15,985 nucleotides of DNA, taken from the NCBI GenBank assembly GCA_029883965.1, contig JAOUIN010000027.1, forward strand, positions 1 to 15,985. Direction: 5' to 3'. The notes beneath the pieces are model-generated. The model did no database searches, was not told the DNA's origin, and worked only from the letters and a program-made list of their open reading frames with translations. The stretch comes from Betaproteobacteria bacterium. Lineage in GTDB: Bacteria > Pseudomonadota > Gammaproteobacteria > Burkholderiales > SG8-41. Both the position numbers and the translations under genes were made by a program. Numbering within the stretch: the first letter of the stretch is position 1; every line of letters starts with the position of its first letter. Shown one piece after another: positions 1 to 8,484 of this stretch.

Positions 1-873
1 CAGCATGACCAGCGCCTGCACCATGGTGAAGTCGCCGCGCGTAACGGTCTCAACGAACAGCTTGCCGATGCCGTTGAGATTGAACACCTGCTCGGTCACC
101 ACCAGGCCGCCGATCAGAAACGCAAATTCCAGACCAATGACCGTAATCACCGGCAGCATCGCGTTGCGCATCGCGTGGCGCGAAATGACCAGCTTTTCAA
201 AAACACCCTTGGCACGCGCGGTGCGGATGTAATCCTCCTGCAGCACTTCAAGAATGGTGGAACGCATCATGCGCGTCGCCACCGCGGAATATCGGTAGCC
301 AACCGCCATCGCCGGCCAGATCAGCTGCGACAGGTTCTTCCATGGATCTTCGTAAATCGGCGTATAGGTAAGCGGCGGTATCCAATTGAACGTCAGCAGC
401 AACGTCAGGATGATAATCATGCCGAGCCAGAATGACGGTACGGCGAGTCCGGCGATCGCGAACACGCGTATGACCTGGTCGATCCACGTGTCTTTGAACA
501 GAGCGGACAGGGTTCCGAGCGGCAGCGCGATCAGGATCGCAAGAACCGTAGCCATGATCGCGACCTGCATCGAGAGTTCCAGCCGGGAGCCGATCTCCTC
601 GATCACCGGCTTGCCGGTCCACATCGAGATACCGAAGTCGAGCGTCACCAGCCCCACCATCCAGTCGCCGAACTGCAGCCACAGCGACTTGTCGAGACCC
701 AGGCGGGCGCGTTCGGCAGCCAGCGTTTCCAGCGAAACGCTGCCGCCTTCCGCCATCAGCTTCAATTCGACGATGTCACCGGGCGCCAGTCGCAGCATGA
801 TAAAAACCAGCACTGCAACCCCGAGCAGCGTCGGAATCATCAGCAAGAGGCGGTTTAACGTATAACGCAGCAT
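1..873 (-). CDS. ABC transporter permease, DppB/OppB type (C-terminus cut by window edge)
   Basis: Inner-membrane permease of a peptide/nickel-type ABC importer, with 291 codons visible and no stop before the window edge. It begins MLRYTLNRLLLMIPTLLGV, the usual DppB start: a short cytoplasmic N-terminus running into a first membrane helix. Next come a periplasmic stretch with LAPGD and RLGLDKSLWLQFGDW, and then the permease core. The cytoplasmic EAA-type coupling loop is clear near the C-terminal third (EDYIRTARAKG, then HAMRNAMLPVITVIG); this loop contacts the ATPase. Family members are about 310-340 residues, so roughly the last 25-40 residues and one helix are missing. It lies 111 bp downstream of the binding-protein gene on the same strand and should be part of that operon. 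A second permease (DppC type) would be expected just left of the window. The ATG at 873 has no strong Shine-Dalgarno sequence, but the N-terminus fits the family. Confidence 0.93.
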   Translation of the reverse strand, partial: MLRYTLNRLLLMIPTLLGVAVLVFIMLRLAPGDIVELKLMAEGGSVSLETLAAERARLGLDKSLWLQFGDWMVGLVTLDFGISMWTGKPVIEEIGSRLELSMQVAIMATVLAILIALPLGTLSALFKDTWIDQVIRVFAIAGLAVPSFWLGMIIILTLLLTFNWIPPLTYTPIYEDPWKNLSQLIWPAMAVGYRYSAVATRMMRSTILEVLQEDYIRTARAKGVFEKLVISRHAMRNAMLPVITVIGLEFAFLIGGLVVTEQVFNLNGIGKLFVETVTRGDFTMVQALVML

Positions 874-916
874 TTTTTAATGAGGTGTATCTCTAGTAAT
901 TTGTCATTGGTTGCAA

Positions 917-969
917 GGCAACATGAACGAAGGACGCGCGGACATTACCGCGCCTCCCCGTTCATTGCC
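917..969 (-). promoter_or_regulatory. Intercistronic stem-loop after the ABC binding-protein gene
   Basis: An imperfect 53-nt inverted repeat fills about half of the 111-bp gap between binding protein and permease. The inner arms 932-941 and 948-957 pair with one mismatch around a 6-base loop. The next arms, 923-929 (ATGAACG) and 959-965 (CGTTCAT), pair perfectly, and 917-920 pairs with 966-969. No U-rich tract follows on the minus-strand transcript, so a classical Rho-independent terminator is unlikely. In many importer operons a hairpin at this place protects the 3' end of the binding-protein mRNA, so that this subunit is made in excess; that role is inferred here. Confidence 0.6.
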
Positions 970-984
970 GGCCAGTCAACAGTC

Positions 985-2556
985 TTACTGGTCGAGCCAG
1001 ACTTCAGAAAGGTCCTGGTTGAGATAGTGGCTCGGTGACATATGCCAGCCTTTCAGTTGCTTCCAGGTCACGATGATGCGATGCCACCAGATTGTGGGCA
1101 CCGTGTAGGCCTGTTCCATCGCCCGCTTTTCGAATTCACGCAGCAGTTTGCGGCGCTCTTCGGTGCTGTTGGTGCGCACCTGCTTCTCGAACAGCCCGTC
1201 GAGCGTACGGTCGATGCTCCGCGAGAAATCGATCGTGGACTTGTCGGTGGACAGGTACTTCTGCAGCTGCAGGTTGGGCTCATCCATGAAATCGCAGTTG
1301 AAGTCCAGCCCCACTTCGTAGTTCCCGCCGCGCAGGGCGGCCTGATAGAGCTTGGTTTCCAGCTGCTCGTGCTCCGCCGTCACACCGATCTGCCGCCACT
1401 GGTCGATCAGAAACACACCAACCGGCGTGTATGGCATGGGCACATTGCGGTTGGTGAACTTGAACTTGAGGTTCGGCACACCGGCCTCTTTCAGCAGACG
1501 CTTTGCTTCTTCGCGGGACTTGTTGATGTCCTTGGAGAACCCCGGATAGCTGGTCAGCTCCTGCTCCGTGGCCGCGAGGTCATACCCGGGCCGCAGCACA
1601 CCACCCACGCTGCGCACCAGCGCAATCTTGGACAGTGCCTCCGCGCCGCCCCAGCGATCCACGGCAAGCGACAGCGCGCGGCGTACCCGCACGTCGTCAA
1701 ACGGCTTTTTCTCCGTGTTGTGCGTCACCACCAGCGCGCAGACCCATGAGCTTTCCTGGACGTTAACCTTGTCGCCCACGGCCTTGACCAGCTTGTCGCG
1801 ATCCGCCGGGGAGTGCCCGCGGAACTCTGCCAGCACCTCTCCCGCCTGCAGCGCATTGACCCGCGCGGCAGTATTGCGGATAAAGATCGCGCGGAAACCG
1901 TCGAGATACGGCTTGCCCTTTTCGAAATAGCCGTCAAAGCGCACGCCGACCCAGTGTGAACCATTGGCATGTTCGACAAACTTGTACGGCCCGGTACCCA
2001 TCACGACTTCCTTGGGATACTTCGGATCCGACTTCAGCTTCGCCGCGCTGTAGATGCAGTCCCACGGGGACGCGAACAGGGACAGCATCGCGGCGTTCGG
2101 CGCACCGAGCTTGACCACCACGGTGTTTGCGTCCGGCGCTTCTATCGACTTGATGTCGGAATAAGCGCTGCCGCGGACCGAAACTACGCCCTTCGGCGGG
2201 TTGACAATGCGCTCGTAGCTTGCCTTGACGTCGGCCGACGTGAGCGTCGAACCATCATGGAATTTCACGCCTTGGCGCAGCTTGAACGTGTAGGTCAGTC
2301 CGTCCTTCGACACCGTCCAGGATTCCGCCAGATCCCCCTTGACCTTGGGATAGTTGGCGCCATCAAACTTCAGCAGGGTCGAATAATGCGGGCGTACCGG
2401 ATGGATGAATGCAAACGACGAATTCCCGTGGCAATCATAGTTGGGCGGTTCGGCGCTCACCGCGAACTTCAGTTCGCCGCCCCGCTTCTGCGCGTGCACG
2501 ACGCCTGATGCTACAACCAGCGCGGAAGCAAACAACAACAATATCTTGAGTTTCAT
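985..2556 (-). CDS. ABC transporter substrate-binding protein, family 5 (peptide/nickel/opine type)
   Basis: Periplasmic solute-binding protein of the ABC importer encoded around it, 523 residues, the usual length for SBP family 5. Residues 1-22 form a signal peptide with a basic start (MKLK), a hydrophobic core and a VHA|Q cleavage site; no lipobox is seen, so it should be a soluble periplasmic protein. The mature part shows family features: an early GGELKFAVSAEPPNYDC segment, LAESWTVSKDGLTYTFKLRQ, GVKFHDGSTLTSADVKASYERI, and a VRRALSLAVDR motif in the middle. The family covers di- and oligopeptides, nickel, opines and some sugars, so the ligand is not predictable. The start is supported by a strong AGGAGG six bases upstream. 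It follows the ATPase gene by 27 bp and precedes the permease gene. Confidence 0.95.
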   Translation of the reverse strand: MKLKILLLFASALVVASGVVHAQKRGGELKFAVSAEPPNYDCHGNSSFAFIHPVRPHYSTLLKFDGANYPKVKGDLAESWTVSKDGLTYTFKLRQGVKFHDGSTLTSADVKASYERIVNPPKGVVSVRGSAYSDIKSIEAPDANTVVVKLGAPNAAMLSLFASPWDCIYSAAKLKSDPKYPKEVVMGTGPYKFVEHANGSHWVGVRFDGYFEKGKPYLDGFRAIFIRNTAARVNALQAGEVLAEFRGHSPADRDKLVKAVGDKVNVQESSWVCALVVTHNTEKKPFDDVRVRRALSLAVDRWGGAEALSKIALVRSVGGVLRPGYDLAATEQELTSYPGFSKDINKSREEAKRLLKEAGVPNLKFKFTNRNVPMPYTPVGVFLIDQWRQIGVTAEHEQLETKLYQAALRGGNYEVGLDFNCDFMDEPNLQLQKYLSTDKSTIDFSRSIDRTLDGLFEKQVRTNSTEERRKLLREFEKRAMEQAYTVPTIWWHRIIVTWKQLKGWHMSPSHYLNQDLSEVWLDQ

Positions 2557-2583
2557 GACATCCTCCTTTGGATTTATTGCATT

Positions 2584-4653
2584 TCAGATTTTGATGCAGG
2601 CCGCATAGTGTCCCGGCTGCACTTCTTTTAATTCAGGTACTCCTTTCTTGCATTCATCGGTCGCCCGCGGGCACCGCGTGTGGAATACGCATCCGGCGGG
2701 AGGGTTCAACGGACTGGGCACCTCACCGCCGATGACTTTGTGTACGCGCTGCGCCTCCAGTGCCGGATCAGGAATGGGCACTGCTTCAAGCAGCGCCTGC
2801 GTGTACGGATGCAGGGGATTGGCGTAGAGCGCGTCACGATCGGCAATTTCCATGACTTTACCCAGATACATCACGATCACCCGGTTCGAAATATGACGCA
2901 CCACCGCCAGATCGTGCGCAATGAACAGGAAGGTCAGGTTGAATTTCTGCTGCAGTTCTTCAAGCAGGTTGATGATCTGCGCCTGAATCGACACATCAAG
3001 CGCGGATACCGGCTCGTCGCAAATAATGAACTCCGGCTCCATGGCAAGCGCCCGTGCAATGCCCACGCGCTGCCGTTGCCCGCCCGAAAGCTCATGCGGA
3101 TAGCGCTCCGCCATGTACTCAAACAAGCCCACTTGCGTCAGCAGATCCTTGACGCGCGCCTGTGCTTCCTTGCGGTCGGCCACGAGTTTGTAGACCAGCA
3201 TCGGCTCGGCAATGATCTGGCCGATGGTCATGCGCGGGTTGAGCGAACTGTACGGATCCTGGAAAATGACCTGGACCTTGCGCCGGTAGGCTTTCAGCTC
3301 GTCGCCTTCCGCACTGACCACGTCGATGCCGTCGAACTGAATATTGCCGCTGGTCGCCCGCTCGAGTCTTAGCAGCGTGCGACCGACCGTAGTCTTGCCG
3401 CAGCCGGATTCGCCGACAAGACCAACCGTTTCACCGCGATAGATCTTGATCGACAGGTCATCAACAGCGCGTACCAGGCTCTTGCGGGCGCCGAACGCCT
3501 TGAATCCCGTGGTCACGTCAAAATAGGTTTTCAGCCGATCAACCTGTAGCAGCGGTTTGGTACGGTCCAGATTTTTTGCCACGGGCGATTCGGGCTGCGC
3601 GCTCTGCAAGCCCAGGCCGATAGCACCGACTTCAGCCATTTCACGCGCCCGGATGCATGCCGAGTGGCGGTCGGGCATAACGTCCTCGAGTTCGGGCACT
3701 GCGGCAACACAGGCATCCTGCCTGGCACGGCAACGCGGCGCGAAACGGCATCCGGGTGGCGGCTCAAGCAGATTCGGCGGCAGGCCTTCGATAGTTTCCA
3801 GCATGCGGCCGCGCGGCTGGTCGAGCCGTGGCACCGACCGCAACAGCCCGGCCGTGTACGGATGCAGCGGTTGGGCAAAAACGTCGGCGGCCCGCCCTGT
3901 TTCCGCCAGGCGCGCTGCGTACATGACATTCACACGATCAGCGTAGCGCGCAACGATGCCCAGATTGTGCGTGATGACCACCAGCGCAATATTGAGTTCA
4001 CGCGACAGCTTCTTCATCAGTTCCAGGATCTGCGCCTGGATCGTCACATCGAGCGCGGTTGTCGGCTCATCGGCAATAATGAGCTTCGGATTGCACGCAA
4101 GTCCGATCGCGATCATTACGCGCTGACGCATGCCGCCGGAGAACTGGTGCGGATACTGATCCAGACGGCGATCCGGATCCGGTATGCCGACCAGGGTCAG
4201 CAGTTCCACCGCTCGCGTACGTGCCTGAGCCTCGGTCATGTTCAGGTGTATCAGGAGCGGCTCCATGATCTGAAAGCCGATGGTGAGCACCGGATTGAGC
4301 GAGGTCATCGGCTCCTGGAAAATCATCGCGATATCACGGCCGCGGATCGCGCGCATTTCGTCGTCCGGCAGGGTCAGCAGATCACGGCCTTCGAACAGGA
4401 TGCGGCCGTGCACCACGCGGCCCGCGGGCTTGGCCAGCAGGCGCATCACGGCTAGTGATGACACGGATTTGCCGCAACCGGATTCGCCGACCAGCGCCAC
4501 GACTTCCCCGGGCTTGACCTTGTACGAGACTCCTTCGACCGCGCGTACGACACCGCGCGACGTGACGAAGTGCACGTGCAGGTTTTCGATTTCCAGCAGC
4601 CACGGGCGCGTTGCCACGCCAGCCGCGGCTGTTGCGGGTACAGGCTGGTCCAT
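2584..4653 (-). CDS. Fused two-domain ABC transporter ATPase (DppD-DppF type)
   Basis: Cytoplasmic ATPase that powers the peptide-type importer. At 689 residues it joins the two nucleotide-binding proteins, usually separate DppD and DppF, in one chain. Domain 1 (about 19-335) has Walker A GESGCGKS at 56-63, Q-loop Q113, signature FSGGMRQR at 171-178, Walker B ending ADEP at 194-197 and switch H229. Domain 2 (about 368-689) has Walker A GESGCGKT at 414-421, Q465, signature LSGGQRQR at 522-529, Walker B ending CDEP at 545-548 and H580. Each half ends in an oligopeptide-transporter C-terminal region with four cysteines (C302, C308, C315, C333; C655, C661, C668, C686), which in some relatives bind an iron-sulfur cluster. 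All catalytic motifs look intact. The ATG at 4653 has a purine-rich GGAGGGGG directly before it. It precedes the binding protein, so the order is ATPase, binding protein, permease. Confidence 0.95.
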   Translation of the reverse strand: MDQPVPATAAAGVATRPWLLEIENLHVHFVTSRGVVRAVEGVSYKVKPGEVVALVGESGCGKSVSSLAVMRLLAKPAGRVVHGRILFEGRDLLTLPDDEMRAIRGRDIAMIFQEPMTSLNPVLTIGFQIMEPLLIHLNMTEAQARTRAVELLTLVGIPDPDRRLDQYPHQFSGGMRQRVMIAIGLACNPKLIIADEPTTALDVTIQAQILELMKKLSRELNIALVVITHNLGIVARYADRVNVMYAARLAETGRAADVFAQPLHPYTAGLLRSVPRLDQPRGRMLETIEGLPPNLLEPPPGCRFAPRCRARQDACVAAVPELEDVMPDRHSACIRAREMAEVGAIGLGLQSAQPESPVAKNLDRTKPLLQVDRLKTYFDVTTGFKAFGARKSLVRAVDDLSIKIYRGETVGLVGESGCGKTTVGRTLLRLERATSGNIQFDGIDVVSAEGDELKAYRRKVQVIFQDPYSSLNPRMTIGQIIAEPMLVYKLVADRKEAQARVKDLLTQVGLFEYMAERYPHELSGGQRQRVGIARALAMEPEFIICDEPVSALDVSIQAQIINLLEELQQKFNLTFLFIAHDLAVVRHISNRVIVMYLGKVMEIADRDALYANPLHPYTQALLEAVPIPDPALEAQRVHKVIGGEVPSPLNPPAGCVFHTRCPRATDECKKGVPELKEVQPGHYAACIKI

Positions 4654-4758
4654 CCCCCTCCGAACTATTATTCTGTTATATGGACTTCAGGCTATTGGCG
4701 CGGAACTTAATTGTCAACCCGTGGCACATGAATAACGCCGCAATGCCGCACTGCACCG

Positions 4759-7659
4759 TCAACACAGTGCCGACGCCAGCACCCGTGCCACGTGTACAGC
4801 CTCTCGCGCCGCACCATCTTGAATCTGGTGCCGGCAACTGGTGCCGTCTGCAACGATCAGCGTGTTTTTATCGGCTTCGCGCACTTTCGGCAGCAACGAC
4901 GCTTCGGCCATGCGCATCGACACGTCATGATGCTTTGCGTCGTAGCCAAAGCTGCCGGCCATGCCGCAACAGCTCGATTCGATCAATTCAACGTTCAGAT
5001 CGGGCACCAGCGCCAGGACTTTGCGCACCGCTGGCATCGCAGCAAACGCTTTCTGATGGCAATGCCCATGCAGCAGCGCCTTGGTCTGCGGCAGTGCCTT
5101 CAGCTCCAGCTGCAATCTTCCGGCATCGTGTTCGCGCGCAATGAATTCCTCGAACAGCATCGCCTGCAGTGACAATGGCCCGGCCTCACCGGTCGGGAAC
5201 ATCGACAGAAACTCATCGCGCAGCGTATACAGACATGAGGGTTCCAGGCCAACCACTGCCACGCCGCGCACAACATACGGCTGCAGCGCAGCAATCATGC
5301 GCTGCGCTTCGGCACGCGCCTCGGCCACCAGACCGCTGGCGAGAAAAGTGCGGCCGCAGCACAGCGGCCGCCCCGCGTCGACAGCGCGGGGCAGGTGGAC
5401 CGTGTAACCGGCCGCTTCCAGTACTTTGACGGCAGCCCTGGCATTGTCCGGCTCAAAATAAGTATTAAAGGTATCGACCAGCAGCACGACTTCGCGGCCG
5501 CCGGCAGCGGCCGGCGTCTCAGACAGGGCAAACGCGTCACTGCGCCACGCCGGCAGCGTGCGCTGCGAGGCAAAACCCAGCAGCGGCCTGGCCCATCCCT
5601 GCAACAGATTCACCACCGGAGCAAACCGTGCAGCCCACGGCGCATAACGCGGCAGCCAGGCGATCAGGCGTTCCTTCAGGGTCAGTCCATGATGCCGGCG
5701 CCAGTGGTGCAGGAACTCGATTTTCATCTTCGCCATGTCGACACCGGTAGGGCATTCGCGCTTGCAGCCTTTGCACGACACGCACAATTCCATCGCTTCA
5801 CGCACGGCACCGGATGTCAACGCATCCGGTCCGAGTTGCCCCGACAGTGCCAGCCGCAGAGTATTGGCGCGCCCGCGGGTCAGGTGCTGCTCCTCGCGCG
5901 TCACGCGGTATGACGGGCACATCGTGCCGGTATCGAACTTGCGGCAATGCCCGTTGTTGTTGCACATCTCGACCGCCTTGTCGAAGCCACCCCAGTCAGA
6001 CCAGTCCAGTGCTGTGGTCAGCGGCTGTGCTGCGTAGTCCGGCTTGAAGCGGAACAAAGTACGGTCATCCTGTTTCGACGGCCGCACGATCTTCCCCGGA
6101 TTCAGCAATCCTTTGGGGTCGAACAGATCCTTGATTTCCTCGAACGCACCGACCAGCTTCGGACCGAAGAACGGCGCGATCCACTCCGAACGCACCAGTC
6201 CGTCCCCGTGCTCCCCGGAATAGGAGCCCTTGTACTGCCTGACCATGGCGGCTGCTTCCTCGGCAATCGCGCGCATTTTCTGTGCGCCGTCGCGGCGCAT
6301 GTCGAGTATCGGCCGCACATGCAGGCAGCCGACCGAGGCATGCGCGTACCAGGTGCCTCTGGTGCCGTGTTTGTGAAAGACCTGTGTCAGCCGGTCCGTG
6401 TATTCAGCCAGATGCTCCAGCGGCACCGCGCAATCCTCGATGAACGACACGGGTTTGCCGTCGCCCTTCATCGACATCATGATATTGAGGCCGGCCTTGC
6501 GCACTTCCCAGAACTCACGCTGCACGGCCGGATCGATGACTTCGACGACACTGCCCGGCAGGCCGTGCTCGCCCATCAGTTCGACCAGTTCTCGCAACCG
6601 GCGAATCTGTTCGTCGCAATCCTCACCGGCAAACTCCACCAGCAGGATCGCAGCGGGTTCGCCCTTGACGCACTGGTCAACGATTGGACGGAAAGCAGGA
6701 TTACTGCGCGCCAAATCGATCATCGTGCGATCCACCAGCTCGACCGCCGCCGGTTTCAGTTTGACGATGTGCTGCGGGGCTTCCATCGACTGATAGAACG
6801 TCGGGAAATGGCAGATGCCCAGCGTCTTGTGACGCGGCAGCGGCGACAGCTTCAGTTCGACGCGGCGTGAAAACGCCAGCGTTCCCTCCGAACCCACCAG
6901 CAGATGCGCCATATTGGCGCCCCGCGGCAGCATCAGGTCAAGGTTGTAGCCGCCGACGCGGCGCAGCACTTTCGGGTATCGATGCTCGATTTCCTCGGCC
7001 TCGCGCCGGGCGATCGCCGCGATACGCCCGACCAGATCGCGATAACCGCGCGGACCGTCGAGTTCCTCGAGATTCTGCGGCACAGTGGCGAAACGATATT
7101 GCGCGCCATCGGCCAGCCAGGCATCAATACCCAGCACGTTATGCACCATGTTGCCGTACTCAATCGAGCGCGAGCCGCAGGAATTGTTGCCGGTCATGCC
7201 GCCGATGGTGGCCTGCGCACTGGTGGAAACATCCACCGGAAACCACAGGCCGTACGGCTTCAGCCACGCATTCAGATGGTCGAGCACCATGCCCGGCTGC
7301 ACGGTCACCGTGCGCGCGTCCCGGTCAAACGCGATAATCTCGTTCAGGTGTTTCGACACATCGAGCACCAGCGCGGCGCCGACGGTCTGTCCGCACTGCG
7401 AGGTGCCGCCGCCGCGCGGCAGTACCGGCACCCCGGCGTCTGTCGCAATCTGTAGCGCAGTCAGTGCGTCGTTCTCGTCACGCGGCACCACCACGCCCAC
7501 CGGTTCGATCTGATAAATCGAGGCATCGGTGGCATATCGCCCGCGTGACGCGGCGTCGAACAGCACTTCGCCGCGCAATTCGCGCCGCAGCCTTTGCGCC
7601 AGCGCGCTGCGGTCAGGCCCCGTTGGCGCCAAATGCACCGGTTTGACAGGAGCATTCAT
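4759..7659 (-). CDS. FAD-linked D-2-hydroxyacid dehydrogenase with Fe-S and CCG domains (YdiJ/GlcD-GlcF-like fusion)
   Basis: Predicted flavin and iron-sulfur oxidoreductase, 966 residues, that oxidises a D-2-hydroxyacid to its 2-oxoacid and passes electrons on. The N-terminal FAD-binding domain has PRGGGTSQCGQ at 81-91 and GSEGTLAF at 256-263. The FAD-oxidase C-terminal domain follows, with HASVGCLHVRP at 440-450 and SGEHGDG at 481-487, the regions that carry metal/substrate-binding histidines in D-lactate and D-2-hydroxyglutarate dehydrogenases. The ferredoxin-like part has C566, C572, C581 and the classical C626-x2-C629-x2-C632-x3-C636-P. Two CCG motifs (C767-C768-G, C897-C898-G) complete a GlcF-like half. 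E. coli YdiJ has the same architecture and acts on D-2-hydroxyglutarate; glycolate, D-lactate or another hydroxyacid is equally possible here. Its ATG overlaps the regulator's TGA (ATGA), which suggests translational coupling and control by that regulator. Confidence 0.9.
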   Translation of the reverse strand: MNAPVKPVHLAPTGPDRSALAQRLRRELRGEVLFDAASRGRYATDASIYQIEPVGVVVPRDENDALTALQIATDAGVPVLPRGGGTSQCGQTVGAALVLDVSKHLNEIIAFDRDARTVTVQPGMVLDHLNAWLKPYGLWFPVDVSTSAQATIGGMTGNNSCGSRSIEYGNMVHNVLGIDAWLADGAQYRFATVPQNLEELDGPRGYRDLVGRIAAIARREAEEIEHRYPKVLRRVGGYNLDLMLPRGANMAHLLVGSEGTLAFSRRVELKLSPLPRHKTLGICHFPTFYQSMEAPQHIVKLKPAAVELVDRTMIDLARSNPAFRPIVDQCVKGEPAAILLVEFAGEDCDEQIRRLRELVELMGEHGLPGSVVEVIDPAVQREFWEVRKAGLNIMMSMKGDGKPVSFIEDCAVPLEHLAEYTDRLTQVFHKHGTRGTWYAHASVGCLHVRPILDMRRDGAQKMRAIAEEAAAMVRQYKGSYSGEHGDGLVRSEWIAPFFGPKLVGAFEEIKDLFDPKGLLNPGKIVRPSKQDDRTLFRFKPDYAAQPLTTALDWSDWGGFDKAVEMCNNNGHCRKFDTGTMCPSYRVTREEQHLTRGRANTLRLALSGQLGPDALTSGAVREAMELCVSCKGCKRECPTGVDMAKMKIEFLHHWRRHHGLTLKERLIAWLPRYAPWAARFAPVVNLLQGWARPLLGFASQRTLPAWRSDAFALSETPAAAGGREVVLLVDTFNTYFEPDNARAAVKVLEAAGYTVHLPRAVDAGRPLCCGRTFLASGLVAEARAEAQRMIAALQPYVVRGVAVVGLEPSCLYTLRDEFLSMFPTGEAGPLSLQAMLFEEFIAREHDAGRLQLELKALPQTKALLHGHCHQKAFAAMPAVRKVLALVPDLNVELIESSCCGMAGSFGYDAKHHDVSMRMAEASLLPKVREADKNTLIVADGTSCRHQIQDGAAREAVHVARVLASALC

Positions 7660-8357
7660 GACGTCGCGCCCTGCGTCGCGGTCAGGACTTCCATTACCAG
7701 CACCAGCTTGTTTGCAAGATGATCGCGCAGCAGTCCCTGCAGGCGCACGCCGTCACGCCTGACCAGCGCATCGAGTATCTCCTCGTGTTCATGCACCGCC
7801 TTGTCCCAGCGTTCGCGCGACAGATTGGCCATGTACCGAGCGCGCCGCACATGGGCATTCAGTCCGCGATAAACCTGCGTCAGCGTGGCATTGCCCGCGC
7901 ATTCCATCAGCTTGATATGGATCTGCTGGTTGTAACGGAAGTACTGCGCCAGTTCGCCGCGGGCATGGTGCGCGAGCATGTGGTAATGCAATGCGCGGAT
8001 CTCGGCGATGTCGGCTTCAGTGGCGTTGCGGCAGGCAAGATCACCGGCCAGCGCCTCCAGTGCGCCGAGCACGACAAACACCTCTTTCATTTTTTCCGGC
8101 TTGAGCGCCGCCACCACCGCACCGCGGTTGGGCAACAGTTCGACCAACCCCTCGGAGGCAAGAAACTTGATCGCTTCGCGCAAGGGCGTACGCGAAGTGC
8201 CGAGCTTCTCCGCCAGCACGCGTTCGTTGAGCTTGCTTTCCGGTGCCAGTTCGCCCTGCACGATGAGGTCGCGCAGCTGGCTGACCACGGTTTCGTGCAG
8301 CAGGCGGCGATCGACCAGCGAGGTGACGTTGGTATTCAGTACGGCGGCTTCAGGCAT
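7656..8357 (-). CDS. GntR-family transcriptional regulator, FCD subfamily
   Basis: DNA-binding regulator of 233 residues. The winged helix-turn-helix covers about 17-85, with ERVLAEKLGTSRTPLREAIKFLASEGLVELLPNRGA as its core (key residues at 45-80). The C-terminal helical FCD domain covers about 90-225 and carries likely metal/ligand histidines H147, H189/H191 and H213; the usual first aspartate of the set appears as N143. FCD regulators typically bind small organic acids. I chose the ATG at 8357 rather than an in-frame ATG at 8399: an AAGGAAG Shine-Dalgarno lies 6-7 bases upstream, and the extra 14 residues would be translated from the predicted promoter and operator. The gene sits between the divergent arms and overlaps the hydroxyacid dehydrogenase by four bases, so that enzyme and probably the aminotransferase are its likely targets. 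Confidence 0.93.
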   Translation of the reverse strand: MPEAAVLNTNVTSLVDRRLLHETVVSQLRDLIVQGELAPESKLNERVLAEKLGTSRTPLREAIKFLASEGLVELLPNRGAVVAALKPEKMKEVFVVLGALEALAGDLACRNATEADIAEIRALHYHMLAHHARGELAQYFRYNQQIHIKLMECAGNATLTQVYRGLNAHVRRARYMANLSRERWDKAVHEHEEILDALVRRDGVRLQGLLRDHLANKLVLVMEVLTATQGATS

Positions 8358-8370
8358 GGCAAGCTTCCTT

Positions 8371-8380
8371 TTGTATGCAT
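8371..8380. promoter_or_regulatory. Predicted GntR operator O1 (TTGTATGCAT)
   Basis: A near-palindromic site of the TTGYATRCAA form seen for many FCD-type GntR regulators. It lies just upstream of the regulator's Shine-Dalgarno and abuts the predicted -10 box of the regulator's own promoter. The surrounding 11-bp word TTTTGTATGCA (8369-8379) recurs in inverted orientation at 8476-8486. Binding here would block transcription of the regulator and the genes below it. Assignment is by position and pattern only. Confidence 0.55.
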
Positions 8381-8407
8381 AATACCTTCGGCCGGTCATT
8401 GAGGCAA
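8379..8407 (-). promoter_or_regulatory. Predicted sigma70-type promoter for the regulator operon
   Basis: On the minus strand, TTGCCT (8407-8402, four of six matches to TTGACA) is followed after exactly 17 bases by TATTAT (8384-8379, five of six matches to TATAAT). A start near 8372 would leave a leader of only about 15 bases, just enough for the AAGGAAG ribosome site. The -10 box overlaps operator O1 by two bases, so the promoter would be closed by bound regulator. Confidence 0.5.
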
Positions 8408-8469
8408 TAAATAAATATGAATAAAAACAATTAGATACATAATATTTCTTTTTCAGAGCTTGTCTCGGC

Positions 8470-8475
8470 TATATT
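8470..8475 (+). promoter_or_regulatory. Possible -10 box for the aminotransferase arm
   Basis: TATATT matches the -10 consensus in five of six positions and directly precedes operator O2, mirroring the arrangement on the other strand. No good -35 element is found 16-18 bases upstream (only T-rich sequence near 8446-8453). The promoter would therefore be weak or need an activator, or the true promoter is elsewhere in the AT-rich stretch 8405-8475. Confidence 0.3.
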
Positions 8476-8484
8476 TGCATACAA
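8475..8484. promoter_or_regulatory. Predicted GntR operator O2 (TTGCATACAA)
   Basis: Near-perfect palindrome TTGCATACAA, the better of the two predicted sites. It is part of TGCATACAAAA (8476-8486), the exact reverse complement of the 11-bp word at O1. The centres of O1 and O2 are 104 bp apart, close to ten helical turns, so looping or simultaneous repression of both arms is possible. It lies about 70 bp upstream of the chosen aminotransferase start. Confidence 0.55.

Noticed and set aside
4689..4717. Perfect TTGACA at 4717-4712 (minus strand) as promoter for the ABC operon
   Set aside because: The best -10 at 17-base spacing is TAGCCT (three of six); a good TATAAC lies 31 bases away. A weak internal promoter is possible, but it is not supported well enough to list as a feature.
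5947..6870. Long plus-strand open frame (307 codons) opposite the FAD dehydrogenase
   Set aside because: It lies wholly antisense to a gene with clear motifs throughout, has no recognisable domain and no ribosome site, and long antisense frames are common in GC-rich DNA. The same holds for frames at 1042-1749, 2680-3372, 3664-4455 and 9243-9842.
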